The position numbers and the translations under genes are program-made. A DNA stretch of 64,000 bases from Pirellulales bacterium (lineage in GTDB: Bacteria; Planctomycetota; Planctomycetia; Pirellulales; JAEUIK01), in assembly GCA_019636335.1 (NCBI GenBank), contig JAHBXR010000003.1:62001-126000 (forward strand), given 5' to 3'. Of the stretch, positions 7,788-16,851 are shown one piece after another. The notes under the pieces are model-generated. The model was not told where the DNA came from and ran no database searches. It was given only the letters and a program-made list of their open reading frames with translations. Position 1 is the stretch's first letter, and every line of letters starts with the position of its first letter.

Positions 7788-10085
7788 CTAACGCGAGCCG
7801 CGCTGCTTGCTGCGACGGGTTCCGCCACTACCGCCACTGCCGTTGCTGCCCGCGGCATGGTCGCTCTTCGTCTCGGCGGCGACGGGTGCCGCGGCGGGCT
7901 TCATCGTCTTGGGCAGCAGCTTACGTTCGGCAATGCCCCACAAGCTCGAAGCAATGAAGTAGATGCACAAGCCGCTGGGCACTTTGAAGAACATGACCCC
8001 CATGAAGACCATCATGTATTGCATCATCTTCATCTGCATGCGGGTTTGATCGTCGGTCGCCGGCGGCATGAACATCTTCTGCTGCCAGAGGAAGAGGGCG
8101 ATCGTAATGACCGGCAGCAGGTTGAAATAGGGGCCGAGCCAGCCGATGACGAACTGCGGCATGAACTCGCTCCAGCGGAACAGCATGTCCGGCGCGGCGA
8201 GGTTCGAGGCCCAGCGAATGTTCTCGCTGATCAAGGGAGCCTGACGCAGCTCGACGTTCACGGCCAGCGAGCGATACAGGCCGACGAAGATCGGCAACTG
8301 GATGAAGACCAGCAAACAGCCGCCGAGCGGATTGTAGTTGTGCTTGGCGAACAGCTCTTGCGTGGCCTTGGTCTTGGCCTCGGTGTTGTTCTTGTATTTC
8401 TCCTGGATCTTCTTCAGCTCGGGCTGCAGCAACTGCATTTTCTGCGCGCTGACGGCCTGCTTGCGGCTCAGGGGGAACATGCACGAACGCACGAGCACCG
8501 TGAGGAGCACGATCGCCAGACCATAGTTGCCGAACGTCACGTAGTCGTGGAAGAAGTACAAGATCCGCAACATCGGCCGCGAGACCCAACCGAACCAGCC
8601 AAAGTAGACCAGGTCCGAGAGCGTGTAGCCGTTGCCGACGTCGTACGACTCGAGCACCACGCGTTGCTTGGGGCCGGCGAAGAGCGTGAAGGCCTGCTTC
8701 ATGCTTCCCTGAGGCGCCAACTCGTGCGTGGGGCTTTGCAGGCGGAAGGACGTGTTGGTCCGATTCCACTGCGCCTTATCCTCGGGCACGGGACCCACGC
8801 GAATCGGTTGCGCCGTTTCGCACCAGACCGTGCCCGGCTCGGGCTGGAGTGGGAAGAGCGCCGTCGAAAAGTACTGCGCGTCGACCGCGAGAAAGCCAAA
8901 GGGCTGATCGCGCCAGGGAGAACCGAGGTCCCCCTTCGCGATCGAGCGGCAGGTGACCATCGACGGATAAAGGCGACCGTTCTGCCAGAGCGTCACGACA
9001 ATGTCACGCATGCCGGCGCCCCCCCAGTCGCGCCCGATCTTGGTGGCGTACCACCAGCCTTCATCTGGGAGGCCGTTCGGGCCGTCGAGGCGATAGGCAA
9101 CCTTGTGCGCTTGGGCGTCGAGATTCTTGATTTCAATTTCGAACGTGAGGTTATAGCCCGGCCCCTCGGCGAGGTTCTCGGCCGCCTTGGCCAGGCGGTA
9201 GGTCTTGATGAATTCGAGTCCCTTCGTCACGTGGCTGAAGCTGACGTGCGACTCGTCGGCAGACTTGACCTGCCAGGTGGCATGGAGCAGATCGACTCCG
9301 GAGAACTCGGTCTCTTCCTCGCGCAGTTTGTCTCGATCGAAGATTGCCAGCGTGGCCAGCATCGAGAGAGGATCGGCCCCTTCGGGGCGGATCACCTCGA
9401 GCGGACGTCGCATCAACGTGGCGGTCACGGTGAGGGGCTCGTCGTGGCGCAGGAGCTTGATCTCGATGGTGTCGTCGGGGCGCGTTCGCGCGAGCGCTTC
9501 CTCGAAGCGGATGCGGCCGTCGATTTCGCTGCCAGCGATTTCGGTGATCAGATCGCCGGGCTGAATCCCGGCCAGGGCGGCGGGGGTGCCACGCCCCACG
9601 ACGCGCACGCGGCAGCCGCGACCGTTGATGTCTCCCTCGGGCAGCAGGTGGCCGAGATAGCCCGACCGATCTTCAAGATCGCGAAACTGCGGGCTCGAGA
9701 GTTCCGCCCGAGCCAACGCCGCGCCCCGGTTGGTCAGCGTGACGAGCAGGCGATAGCCTTCGTCGGGGTCGACCGAGCCCAGGGTGACCCATTGTTCCGC
9801 CTCGACGGGGCGAACTTCGGGCGGGGGCGGCGCGGCGGCCGGTTCGCTGGCCGGGGGGGGGGCCGACTCCCCTTCGGTGACGGGCTGGCTGGCAGTGCCT
9901 TCGGCGTTTTGCGCCGGCTGCTCGGCGGGCGGAGCCTGGGCATCCGCAGGTTTCTTGTCGGCCTCGGCCTCGGCAACCGCGGCCGGCTGCTCGGGAGGGG
10001 GGCCTTGCCACCACGAAAGCAGCAGGAAGTATCCCTGGAGAATCGCCAGGGAAATGAGCATGAAGGCAATCAGCCGCTTGTCCAC
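7788..10085 (-). CDS. yidC: membrane protein insertase YidC with an embedded PDZ domain
   Basis: A 765-residue inner-membrane insertase for Sec-dependent and independent membrane proteins. TM1 is at ~5-25, followed by a long Pro/Ala/Glu-rich linker (~27-95) and a periplasmic domain. Residues ~155-225 (GRGCRVRVVGRGTPAA, then IQPGDLITEIAG) form a PDZ domain, which ordinary YidC lacks. The conserved five-TM core begins near YFHDYVTFGNYG and includes the functional Arg in LTVLVRSCMFPL. The tail is Ser/Gly/Arg-rich and basic, suited to ribosome contact. Start choice: a GTG at 10085 preceded by AAGGA seven bases upstream gives a normal first TM; a reading from 10175 adds an implausible 30-residue leader. 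mnmE follows. Confidence 0.95.
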   Translation of the reverse strand: MDKRLIAFMLISLAILQGYFLLLSWWQGPPPEQPAAVAEAEADKKPADAQAPPAEQPAQNAEGTASQPVTEGESAPPPASEPAAAPPPPEVRPVEAEQWVTLGSVDPDEGYRLLVTLTNRGAALARAELSSPQFRDLEDRSGYLGHLLPEGDINGRGCRVRVVGRGTPAALAGIQPGDLITEIAGSEIDGRIRFEEALARTRPDDTIEIKLLRHDEPLTVTATLMRRPLEVIRPEGADPLSMLATLAIFDRDKLREEETEFSGVDLLHATWQVKSADESHVSFSHVTKGLEFIKTYRLAKAAENLAEGPGYNLTFEIEIKNLDAQAHKVAYRLDGPNGLPDEGWWYATKIGRDWGGAGMRDIVVTLWQNGRLYPSMVTCRSIAKGDLGSPWRDQPFGFLAVDAQYFSTALFPLQPEPGTVWCETAQPIRVGPVPEDKAQWNRTNTSFRLQSPTHELAPQGSMKQAFTLFAGPKQRVVLESYDVGNGYTLSDLVYFGWFGWVSRPMLRILYFFHDYVTFGNYGLAIVLLTVLVRSCMFPLSRKQAVSAQKMQLLQPELKKIQEKYKNNTEAKTKATQELFAKHNYNPLGGCLLVFIQLPIFVGLYRSLAVNVELRQAPLISENIRWASNLAAPDMLFRWSEFMPQFVIGWLGPYFNLLPVITIALFLWQQKMFMPPATDDQTRMQMKMMQYMMVFMGVMFFKVPSGLCIYFIASSLWGIAERKLLPKTMKPAAAPVAAETKSDHAAGSNGSGGSGGTRRSKQRGSR

Positions 10086-10296
10086 AGAGCCGTCCTTGTC
10101 GAAATACGTTGCGTGAAGGCCGGCGGGGCGGGAAGCCAAGACGCGTCGTGCCGGGACGCCGCGCGAGCCGTCCATGAAACCCGACTATCCACGATCTTGC
10201 AAGGTGATCGAGTCGGGCCTACAGACAATTCAGCATGACGCCGCGCGGGCCTGCCGCACGGCGAGGCAGAATGGTTACTTCCTGTACTTCCCCCGC

Positions 10297-11046
10297 CTAT
10301 TTTCCCTCGCGCAGTCGATCGCCGAGGAAATTGTCCAAATCGGGGATATCGTGAATCTTGCGAGCGGTTTCTTCGAAGGGATATTCGACGCGACGATACG
10401 TTACGGAATCGTCCTCGTAGATGGCGTAACAGGCGCGAGGATCACCATCGCGTGGCTGGCCGACCGAACCGACGTTGAACATGGTCTTGCTGTCCGACAA
10501 CTCGTAGCGATAGTTGATCTCTTCCGGGCTGTAGAACTTCAGATCCTCGGTGAAGACTCCCGGCACGTGCGTGTGGCCCTGGAAGCAGAGCCGCTCGACG
10601 AGCGAGAAGATCTTTTCCATTTTCTTCGGGTTATAGATGTCTTCGGGAAAGACATACTCGTTGAGCGGATTGCGGGCCGAGCCATGCACGAACAGGGCGC
10701 CGTTCTCGCGAATGCTACGAGGTAATTCGCCGAGAAAGTCCCAACGTTTGGCATTTTGTTCGGGACTTCCGCCGGGGGCCTCCAACTGTTCACGCGTCCA
10801 GAAGATGGCTCGTTCGGCGCCCGAGTTGAATCCTTCGGGGTCGAAGAGCGCGCCCTGGTCGTGGTTCCCCAAGATGCAGGCGTCGACCTGCATGATGCGG
10901 TCGATGCACTCGCGCGGATTGGGCCCATACCCGATGATGTCGCCGAGACAGTAGATCTCGGTGATACCTTGTTGCCGGATATCTTCCAGCACAGCGGTCA
11001 GGGCTTCGAGATTGCCGTGTATGTCGCTGACAAGCGCGCGTTTCAC
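10297..11046 (-). CDS. YfcE/MJ0936-type metallophosphoesterase
   Basis: A 249-residue cytoplasmic calcineurin-like phosphoesterase with the complete metal-binding set: SDIHGN (Asp8, His10), GD at 35-36, GNHD at 60-63, a later VHG and GHTH at 157-160. These ligands bind two divalent metals in phosphodiesterases and symmetrical Ap4A-like hydrolases. Length and motif spacing match the compact YfcE group. The substrate is not evident. The GTG start at 11046 is supported by AAGGA about nine bases upstream and by the protein beginning straight into the first beta strand ([11 protein letters not shown]). It is followed by yidC on the same strand after 211 bases. Confidence 0.88.
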   Translation of the reverse strand: MKRALVSDIHGNLEALTAVLEDIRQQGITEIYCLGDIIGYGPNPRECIDRIMQVDACILGNHDQGALFDPEGFNSGAERAIFWTREQLEAPGGSPEQNAKRWDFLGELPRSIRENGALFVHGSARNPLNEYVFPEDIYNPKKMEKIFSLVERLCFQGHTHVPGVFTEDLKFYSPEEINYRYELSDSKTMFNVGSVGQPRDGDPRACYAIYEDDSVTYRRVEYPFEETARKIHDIPDLDNFLGDRLREGK

Positions 11047-11441
11047 GCTTGATGGTCCTTCGGCTAAGCCCCTGACGACGCGAACTCCCACGTGCGCGAG
11101 TTATGGGGTGTGGGCGGAGTGGATGACATCCGTCGAAGGGAAATCCTCGCGGTGACGCAGCCCCGTGTCGACCCGTGGAAATCGTCCTTCGTGTTGCTCT
11201 AAACCAAACAGGCAGTCTAAGTTGCAGCAAGTAGGGGGTCAAGCGGGTGTTTCGCCTCGACGTGCCGCCGGGGGGCAATGCTAGCACCGGCGCCGCCCTT
11301 CGTCCGCCTTTACAGCGCAGCGGCCTTTTCGTATACGCATTCCCTTCCCGCGTTGCGCGCCCGGCCCCTCTCGTGGCGCGATCGAATAGCTGGCGGCGTA
11401 TCGCACGGACACGCCCCACGAGCGAACGGTCAGGAGGACCG
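11047..11441. other. divergent intergenic region
   Basis: About 395 bases separate the metallophosphoesterase (leftward) from the mechanosensitive channel (rightward), so promoters for both should lie here. I see no gene, RNA or convincing -35/-10 pair. The only clear signal is the ribosome site AGGAGG at 11432-11437, four bases before the channel start. Confidence 0.5.
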
Positions 11442-14400
11442 ATGCGACGATCCGGCACGGCGGCCCAGGCCCCTTTGAATTCTACCTTCGAAAAACGACT
11501 GACCCACGGCGAGACGTTCGTTTTGTTGGCGGCCTTGCTCGTGGGTTGGCTCGTGCCGGCCACGGCCCTGGGACAAACCTACGTGGGTGGCGTCCCTCTC
11601 TTGGCGCGGCAACCAGCCCCCCCGGGCGAGCCCGGTACGACCAGCACGGCCGTGCCAGTTACCGTCGAGGCCCTGGAGGCCCGCCTGCGCGACGTGGAGA
11701 CCGACACGGCGCTCGATGAAAAAGCGAAGGTCTTTCTCACCGAGCACTACCGCGCGGCCCTCGATGATCGCAAGCGGGCCGCCGACCTGAATGCACGGCG
11801 CGAGTCGCTGGCCAGGCAATTGAGCGAAGTGCCCGATCGATCGAAGGTGGTCGCTGACGAGCTGGCGAAGCCAGTCACCGAACCGAACCTGGTGGTGCCA
11901 TCCAACGCCGCGGTGGGCGAGTTGCAGCAACTTGCGGCTGAGCAGGTGACACGTCGCAAGCAGTTGGCCGACGAGAAGAAAGAACTCGATGCCGAGCCGC
12001 AACGCCGCATCGATCGCAAGCTCGATATTTCGCGCACGCGCGAGACCTCCCAAGATCAATTGTCCGAGGTACGGCGCCGCCTGACAGCGATCGGCGGCCG
12101 CACCGATTTGCCTCCCGAGTTGTCGCTGGCGGATCAGGCGGCGCTGCTGGCCCGAGAGCAGTTGCTGGTCGCTCAGCTCGCGTTGTGGGAACTGGAAGAG
12201 CAGTTCTTCTCTTCCACGATCGAATTATTGGAACAGGAGCAGAAGCTGGCCGCTCGGCGGCTTTCGGCAGCGCAGGCACTCGTCGATGCCTGGCAAGAAA
12301 AGCTGCAGCTTGCGCGGGTCAAGGAAGCGCGGGGCCAGGCCATGAGTGCCAGCACCGCCGCCGCGCGAGTACGTGACGACGCCACGAAGGCGCTGGCCGA
12401 GGAGAACAAGGCCCTGGCGGCGCTACGGATCCAGTTGCCCGAGCAGATTCGTGCGTTGCAGCAGAAGGTCGATTCGCTCGACCACTCGCTCAAGGAGTTG
12501 AAGTCGCGTGCCGAACGCGACCGCGGCAAGGTGGACGATGCCGGACTTACGGAACCGATTCGCTCGCTCCTGTCGCGTCGGCGGCGGGAACTCGAACGCG
12601 ATCGTATCGACTTGGAGAGGGATTTGCTACACGGCCAGACGCGGGCTCCGCTGTGGCGCAAACTGGTCGCTGCGCAGGAGCAACTCTTCGCGCTCGAAGA
12701 TCAGGCCGAAGCGCTGGACGAACTCGACGACGCCGTGGACGAACTGCTGCAAAGCCCGGCTTTTGCCGCCAATACGACGCCGCGGGAAGAGCTCCGGAAT
12801 AACGTGCGGACCTTGCTGGCCAACCAGTCCACGATTCTCACCAGCCTCATTCCGGATTATCGCGAGTATTACGAGGCGCTCATCGACGTCGATACGAAGC
12901 AACAACTGCTCCGCGAGCAGCAGGCCGAATACTCGGACTGGATCGACGGGCTGATGTTGTGGATTCGTAGCACCGAAGTGGCGCATGCCGGCACGCTGCA
13001 AGATGCCGTGGCCTGCTTGAGCAAGCTGCGCGATCCGCAGGATTGGAAAGCCGCCGCCGAGGTGGCCGAAGGAGTGCTGCGGATCCATCCACTGTCGGCG
13101 GGCTTGGGGGTGCTCGTCATGTTCGCGGTGGTCCTGGCACGCGACAAGCTGCGGAAGCGGATGCGCCAGCAAGGCGAGATCGCCGCGCGTCGCAACTGTG
13201 CGGTCTTCGGACCGACGCTGGAGTCGCTGGCCGCGACGATCATCTCGGCGGCCATGTGGCCCGGGTTCTGCTGGTTTATCGCGTGGCTTCTGGTGGCGAA
13301 AGAAACGGGCGCCCTCGGCGCCGCGCTCTCGAGCGCCTTCGCGACCACCGCGCAGGTCATGCTGCTGGGCGAGTTCCTGTGCCAGGTTTGTCGCCCCCTG
13401 GGGTTGGCCGAGGCGCATTTCCAATGGCCGGCGCGGGGCGTGAGCATCGTGCGACGCAACCTGCGCGCGGCCATGTTCGTGGGGCTGCCCTTCCTGCTGA
13501 TCACGGTGACGATTCACTCGTCGACCCAGACCGATGAGGTCTGGCGACACTCGCTCGGGCGACTGCTTTTCATCGCCGGGATGTTGCTCGTGGCGTTCTT
13601 CGTACACCGTATTCTGCGACCTTCATCCGGTGCGTTGGCCGATTACATCACGCTGTATCCGCAAGGGTGGGCCAGTCGGCTCAGGCCGTTGTGGTATGCG
13701 GCGGCCATGGCCGCGCCGTTGAGCCTCGCGCTGCTTTCCGCGGCCGGTTATCACTATACGGCCGATCAACTCGCGTGGCGCATGTTTGTCACGCTGGCGA
13801 TTCTTACCGGAGCGGTCGTCGTGCATGCCCTGCTGCTCCGCTGGCTGCTGATCACGCGCCGCCGCTTGGCGATGCAGCAGGCACGCGAACGACGCGCCGC
13901 GATGGTCGAAGCGCGCCAGGACGTGGTGACCGCCGAGGGAGACACCGCCGGCGCGATCGTGCTCGAAGAGCCCATGATCGACCTGTCGACGATCGATGAA
14001 CAGACGCGCAAGCTGATCAACGTGCTGGTCTGCGTCTTGCTGGGGGTGGGCTGCTACCTGGCCTGGGTCGACGTGCTGCCTGCCCTGGGGGTGCTCAATC
14101 AGATTACCCTCTGGTCATCGGATACGGCCATCAACCTGGGAGTGAACCAACTCGGCATGCCGGTGCAGGATATTACCCTGGCGCACTTGCTGCTTTCGCT
14201 GGTTGCCGTCGCGCTCACTTATGTCGCCGGCAAGAATATACCGGGCTTGCTCGAGATCGCCGTTTTGCAGCGACTGCCGCTGACCGCCTCGGCCCGTTAT
14301 GCCGTCTCGACGGTCTGTCGATATCTCATCGTGGTGATCGGCGCGATGATCGCCTTCGGGCTGGTCGGCATCGGCTGGTCGAAGGTGCAATGGTTGGTCG

Positions 14401-14987
14401 CGGCCATGACGGTCGGCCTCGGCTTCGGCTTGCAGGAGATCTTTGCCAACTTCGTCTCGGGCCTGATTATCCTCTTCGAGCAGCCGGTCCGTCTGGGCGA
14501 CGTGATTACCGTGGGCAACATGTCGGGCACGGTCACCCGCATTCGGATGAGGGCGACCACGATCACGAATGGTGATCGCCAGGAATTGATCGTGCCGAAC
14601 AAGGACTTCATCACGGGACGCGTCGTCAACTGGACGCTGAGCGACACGATCCAGCGCCTGCAGGTCAACGTGGGCGTGGCGTACGGTTCCGATGTTTCGC
14701 TCGTACGCGACCTGTTGCAGCGAGCGGCCCGCGAGCATACGCTCGTGCTCAAGGATCCGGAACCGAAAGCCACGTTCGAATCGTTCGGAGACAGCACGAT
14801 GAACTTCGCGCTGCAGGCCTTTGTGCCGGGCCTGGAAGTCGTGTCGGCTGCCCGGCACGACATCCTGTCGTCGATCGATCGCTTGTTCCGCGAGGCCGAG
14901 ATCGAAATTGCTTATCCGCAGCGCGATTTGCGGATACGTTCGATCGCCACGCCGGTGGCGATCGTCGACGAGCGTTGTGCTTCCTAG
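11442..14987 (+). CDS. large MscS/MscK-family mechanosensitive channel
   Basis: A 1181-residue exported inner-membrane channel that would open under hypo-osmotic stress. A signal peptide (~30-50, LLAALLVGWLVPATALGQ) is followed by a ~500-residue periplasmic region rich in Glu, Arg, Gln, Leu and Ala with strong coiled-coil character (~60-520), then a run of about ten membrane segments. The C-terminal ~270 residues form the conserved MscS core: pore helix (VGLGFGLQEIFANFVSGLI), beta domain (RLGDVITVGNMSGTV, IVPNKDFITGRVVNW) and the cytoplasmic cage. This layout is that of MscK/KefA and YbiO/YjeP relatives. The start at 11442 follows AGGAGG. corA begins 21 bases downstream, so the two are probably co-expressed. 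Confidence 0.92.
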   Translation: MRRSGTAAQAPLNSTFEKRLTHGETFVLLAALLVGWLVPATALGQTYVGGVPLLARQPAPPGEPGTTSTAVPVTVEALEARLRDVETDTALDEKAKVFLTEHYRAALDDRKRAADLNARRESLARQLSEVPDRSKVVADELAKPVTEPNLVVPSNAAVGELQQLAAEQVTRRKQLADEKKELDAEPQRRIDRKLDISRTRETSQDQLSEVRRRLTAIGGRTDLPPELSLADQAALLAREQLLVAQLALWELEEQFFSSTIELLEQEQKLAARRLSAAQALVDAWQEKLQLARVKEARGQAMSASTAAARVRDDATKALAEENKALAALRIQLPEQIRALQQKVDSLDHSLKELKSRAERDRGKVDDAGLTEPIRSLLSRRRRELERDRIDLERDLLHGQTRAPLWRKLVAAQEQLFALEDQAEALDELDDAVDELLQSPAFAANTTPREELRNNVRTLLANQSTILTSLIPDYREYYEALIDVDTKQQLLREQQAEYSDWIDGLMLWIRSTEVAHAGTLQDAVACLSKLRDPQDWKAAAEVAEGVLRIHPLSAGLGVLVMFAVVLARDKLRKRMRQQGEIAARRNCAVFGPTLESLAATIISAAMWPGFCWFIAWLLVAKETGALGAALSSAFATTAQVMLLGEFLCQVCRPLGLAEAHFQWPARGVSIVRRNLRAAMFVGLPFLLITVTIHSSTQTDEVWRHSLGRLLFIAGMLLVAFFVHRILRPSSGALADYITLYPQGWASRLRPLWYAAAMAAPLSLALLSAAGYHYTADQLAWRMFVTLAILTGAVVVHALLLRWLLITRRRLAMQQARERRAAMVEARQDVVTAEGDTAGAIVLEEPMIDLSTIDEQTRKLINVLVCVLLGVGCYLAWVDVLPALGVLNQITLWSSDTAINLGVNQLGMPVQDITLAHLLLSLVAVALTYVAGKNIPGLLEIAVLQRLPLTASARYAVSTVCRYLIVVIGAMIAFGLVGIGWSKVQWLVAAMTVGLGFGLQEIFANFVSGLIILFEQPVRLGDVITVGNMSGTVTRIRMRATTITNGDRQELIVPNKDFITGRVVNWTLSDTIQRLQVNVGVAYGSDVSLVRDLLQRAAREHTLVLKDPEPKATFESFGDSTMNFALQAFVPGLEVVSAARHDILSSIDRLFREAEIEIAYPQRDLRIRSIATPVAIVDERCAS

Positions 14988-15008
14988 GGTTCCACTGCTG
15001 CCGGTTCC

Positions 15009-16193
15009 ATGCATCGTCGCAAGCGCAAGGCACGATTTCAACGCCGCACGCAGCCCGGGGCGTTGCCCGGCAGCGTGGTGGTCGATCCCTTGGCGAAGTC
15101 GCCCAAGCTGCACCTGCTGTCCTATGGCAGCGATCGCTGCGAAGAGCGCATGCTCGGCAAGGTCAGCGAGGCACGCGAATACCTGGACAAGTACCCGGTC
15201 ACCTGGATCAATGTCGAAGGGCTGGGAGATGCCACCATCATCGGTCAGGTGGGCGAGATGTTCGGCCTGCACCGGCTGGCCCTCGAAGACGTGGTCAACG
15301 TGCATCAGCGGGCCAAGGTCGAGGAGTATCGCGACCATCTTTTTATCGTCACGCGCATCCCGCGACAGAATGCCCATTTCGACAGCGAGCAGGTGAGCAT
15401 CTTTCTGGGGAAGAACTACGTCGTCTCGTTTCTCGAAGACCCGGGCGACTGCTTCGAGCAGGTACGGCAGCGGGTCAGGGCAGGGCAGGGGCACGCCCGC
15501 GTGGCGGGGCCCGACTATCTTGCTTATGCCTTGATTGACGCCGCCGTGGACGCCTACTTTCCCGTGCTCGAACACCAGGGGGACAGGCTCGACACGCTCG
15601 AAGATCTCATGCTGGCGAAGCCCAGCGCGCAGACGATCCGGGATTTGCACGGGTCGAAGAGCATTTTGCGCAGCATGCGCCGCGTGCTCTGGCCGCAGCG
15701 CGAAGCGCTGAACGTGCTGGTGCGAGATCACTCGAGCCTGGTCCGCGATGAGACCCGGGTCTACTTTCGCGATTGCTACGATCACACGGTGCAGTTGATC
15801 GATCTGCTCGAGGTGGATCGCGAGCGCTGTGCCGACCTGTTGGACCTGTACCTCTCGAACGCGAGCAATCGCCTGAACGAGGTGATGCGCGTGCTGACGG
15901 TTATCTCGACGCTGTTCATTCCGCTCACGTTCATCGTGGGGATCTACGGCATGAACTTCAACACGAAGACCTCCCCCTGGAACATGCCCGAGCTGGAGTG
16001 GTACTACGGTTACCCGCTCGTCTGGCTGACGATGATCGTGGTGGTGGTGGGGCAGTTCATCTTCTTCGTCCGCAAAGGCTGGATCGGCTCGTCACTTCCG
16101 CCAGAGAAGCATGCGCCCGAGGGGGAGCAGGACGAAGTGCAACACGAATCGCACGATCACAACGAGATCGGTCGGCCAAGCCATCAGGCGTAA
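15009..16193 (+). CDS. corA: CorA-family magnesium/cobalt transporter
   Basis: A 394-residue pentameric divalent cation channel. A long soluble N-terminal domain with helices (DTLEDLMLAKPSAQTIRDL) precedes two C-terminal membrane segments. The selectivity signature YGMNF sits at the end of TM1 (LTFIVGIYGMNF), and the following loop and TM2 (VWLTMIVVVVGQFIFF) fit CorA. The C-terminal tail is acidic and ends in several His, perhaps a metal-sensing addition (inference). It follows the mechanosensitive channel after 21 bases; both move ions across the inner membrane. The stop lies 22 bases before a nested inverted repeat that may end transcription. Confidence 0.95.
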   Translation: MHRRKRKARFQRRTQPGALPGSVVVDPLAKSPKLHLLSYGSDRCEERMLGKVSEAREYLDKYPVTWINVEGLGDATIIGQVGEMFGLHRLALEDVVNVHQRAKVEEYRDHLFIVTRIPRQNAHFDSEQVSIFLGKNYVVSFLEDPGDCFEQVRQRVRAGQGHARVAGPDYLAYALIDAAVDAYFPVLEHQGDRLDTLEDLMLAKPSAQTIRDLHGSKSILRSMRRVLWPQREALNVLVRDHSSLVRDETRVYFRDCYDHTVQLIDLLEVDRERCADLLDLYLSNASNRLNEVMRVLTVISTLFIPLTFIVGIYGMNFNTKTSPWNMPELEWYYGYPLVWLTMIVVVVGQFIFFVRKGWIGSSLPPEKHAPEGEQDEVQHESHDHNEIGRPSHQA

Positions 16194-16215
16194 AGGATCG
16201 AAGGAGCGAAGCCGT

Positions 16216-16300
16216 CGAGTAGGTCAGGTACGCCGTACCTGACAAAGGTTTGACGTGGCGACTCGTTTGAGTGTCAGGTACGGCGTACCTGACCTACTCG
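16216..16300. repeat. 28-base inverted repeat with nested palindromes
   Basis: Two 28-base arms (16216-16243 and 16273-16300) are exact reverse complements with 29 bases between. Each arm contains its own perfect palindrome: GTCAGGTACG and CGTACCTGAC flank one central base (16223-16243 and 16273-16293). The element lies between convergent corA and the Nudix gene, and the Nudix stop codon (TAG, 16294-16296 on the minus strand) is inside the right arm. It can fold into one long stem or two small ones on either strand, so it may terminate both genes. There is no T-run. It looks like a REP/MITE-type dispersed element. Confidence 0.9.
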
Positions 16301-16845
16301 GTTGTGGCGGGCACGATGCCGTACAGGGCAAAGGCGCAAATCACCAGCGAGTGCCGGATCTCACCGTCGCGGATCAGTCGCGGTATCTCGGCGAGAGGGT
16401 GCGTCACGACCTCGATCCGTTCGCGCGGGTCGGGGCGCGGGGGAGCCACCAGGCGGCAGTTCTCGGCCACGTAGAGATGGCAGTGGTTGTTTTGAATGGC
16501 GGGATTCGGCCACAGGTCGCCCAGTCGTCGCACTTGGGAAGAGTCGTAGCCCGTTTCTTCTTGCAGCTCGCGCAGCGCGGCCGCGCCGGCCGGTTCTCCC
16601 TCGTCGACCATGCCGCCGGGGATCTCGAGTGAAAGGGCGCGCACGCCGTGTCGATACTGCCGCACGAAGACGACGTCTCCCTCGGCGGTGATGGGGATCA
16701 CATTGACCCAATCGGCGCACTCCAACCGCACGAACTCGCTTTCGTGCCCGTCGGGCGCCAGGCGATAAAGATCGCAGTGCAGGTCGAAGATGAAATGCTC
16801 GAAGACCGTGCGCGAGGAGAGCAGAGTCCAACTCTTGTCGGGCAT
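16294..16845 (-). CDS. Nudix hydrolase, ADP-ribose pyrophosphatase type
   Basis: A 183-residue cytoplasmic hydrolase of nucleoside diphosphate derivatives. The Nudix box lies at 78-100, beginning GGMVDEGEPAG and ending RELQEETGY, with all the conserved Gly, Arg and Glu residues that bind magnesium. The preceding strand VVFVRQYRHGVRALSLEIPGG is typical of the ADP-sugar pyrophosphatase branch (NudF-like), which clears ADP-ribose. The start at 16845 gives the usual short N-terminal beta region. The stop codon is inside the inverted repeat at 16216-16300. It sits six bases downstream of the RND pump gene on the same strand, so it may be the last gene of the tetR efflux operon. Confidence 0.88.
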   Translation of the reverse strand: MPDKSWTLLSSRTVFEHFIFDLHCDLYRLAPDGHESEFVRLECADWVNVIPITAEGDVVFVRQYRHGVRALSLEIPGGMVDEGEPAGAAALRELQEETGYDSSQVRRLGDLWPNPAIQNNHCHLYVAENCRLVAPPRPDPRERIEVVTHPLAEIPRLIRDGEIRHSLVICAFALYGIVPATTE

Positions 16846-16851
16846 GTCGGG

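Noticed and set aside
7857..10238. A 793-residue open reading on the strand opposite yidC
   Set aside because: It has Arg/Gly/His-biased composition typical of the antisense of a GC-rich gene and resembles no family. yidC explains the region.
14115..15785. 556-residue minus-strand reading over the channel and corA
   Set aside because: It covers parts of two clear plus-strand genes and reads as typical antisense composition.
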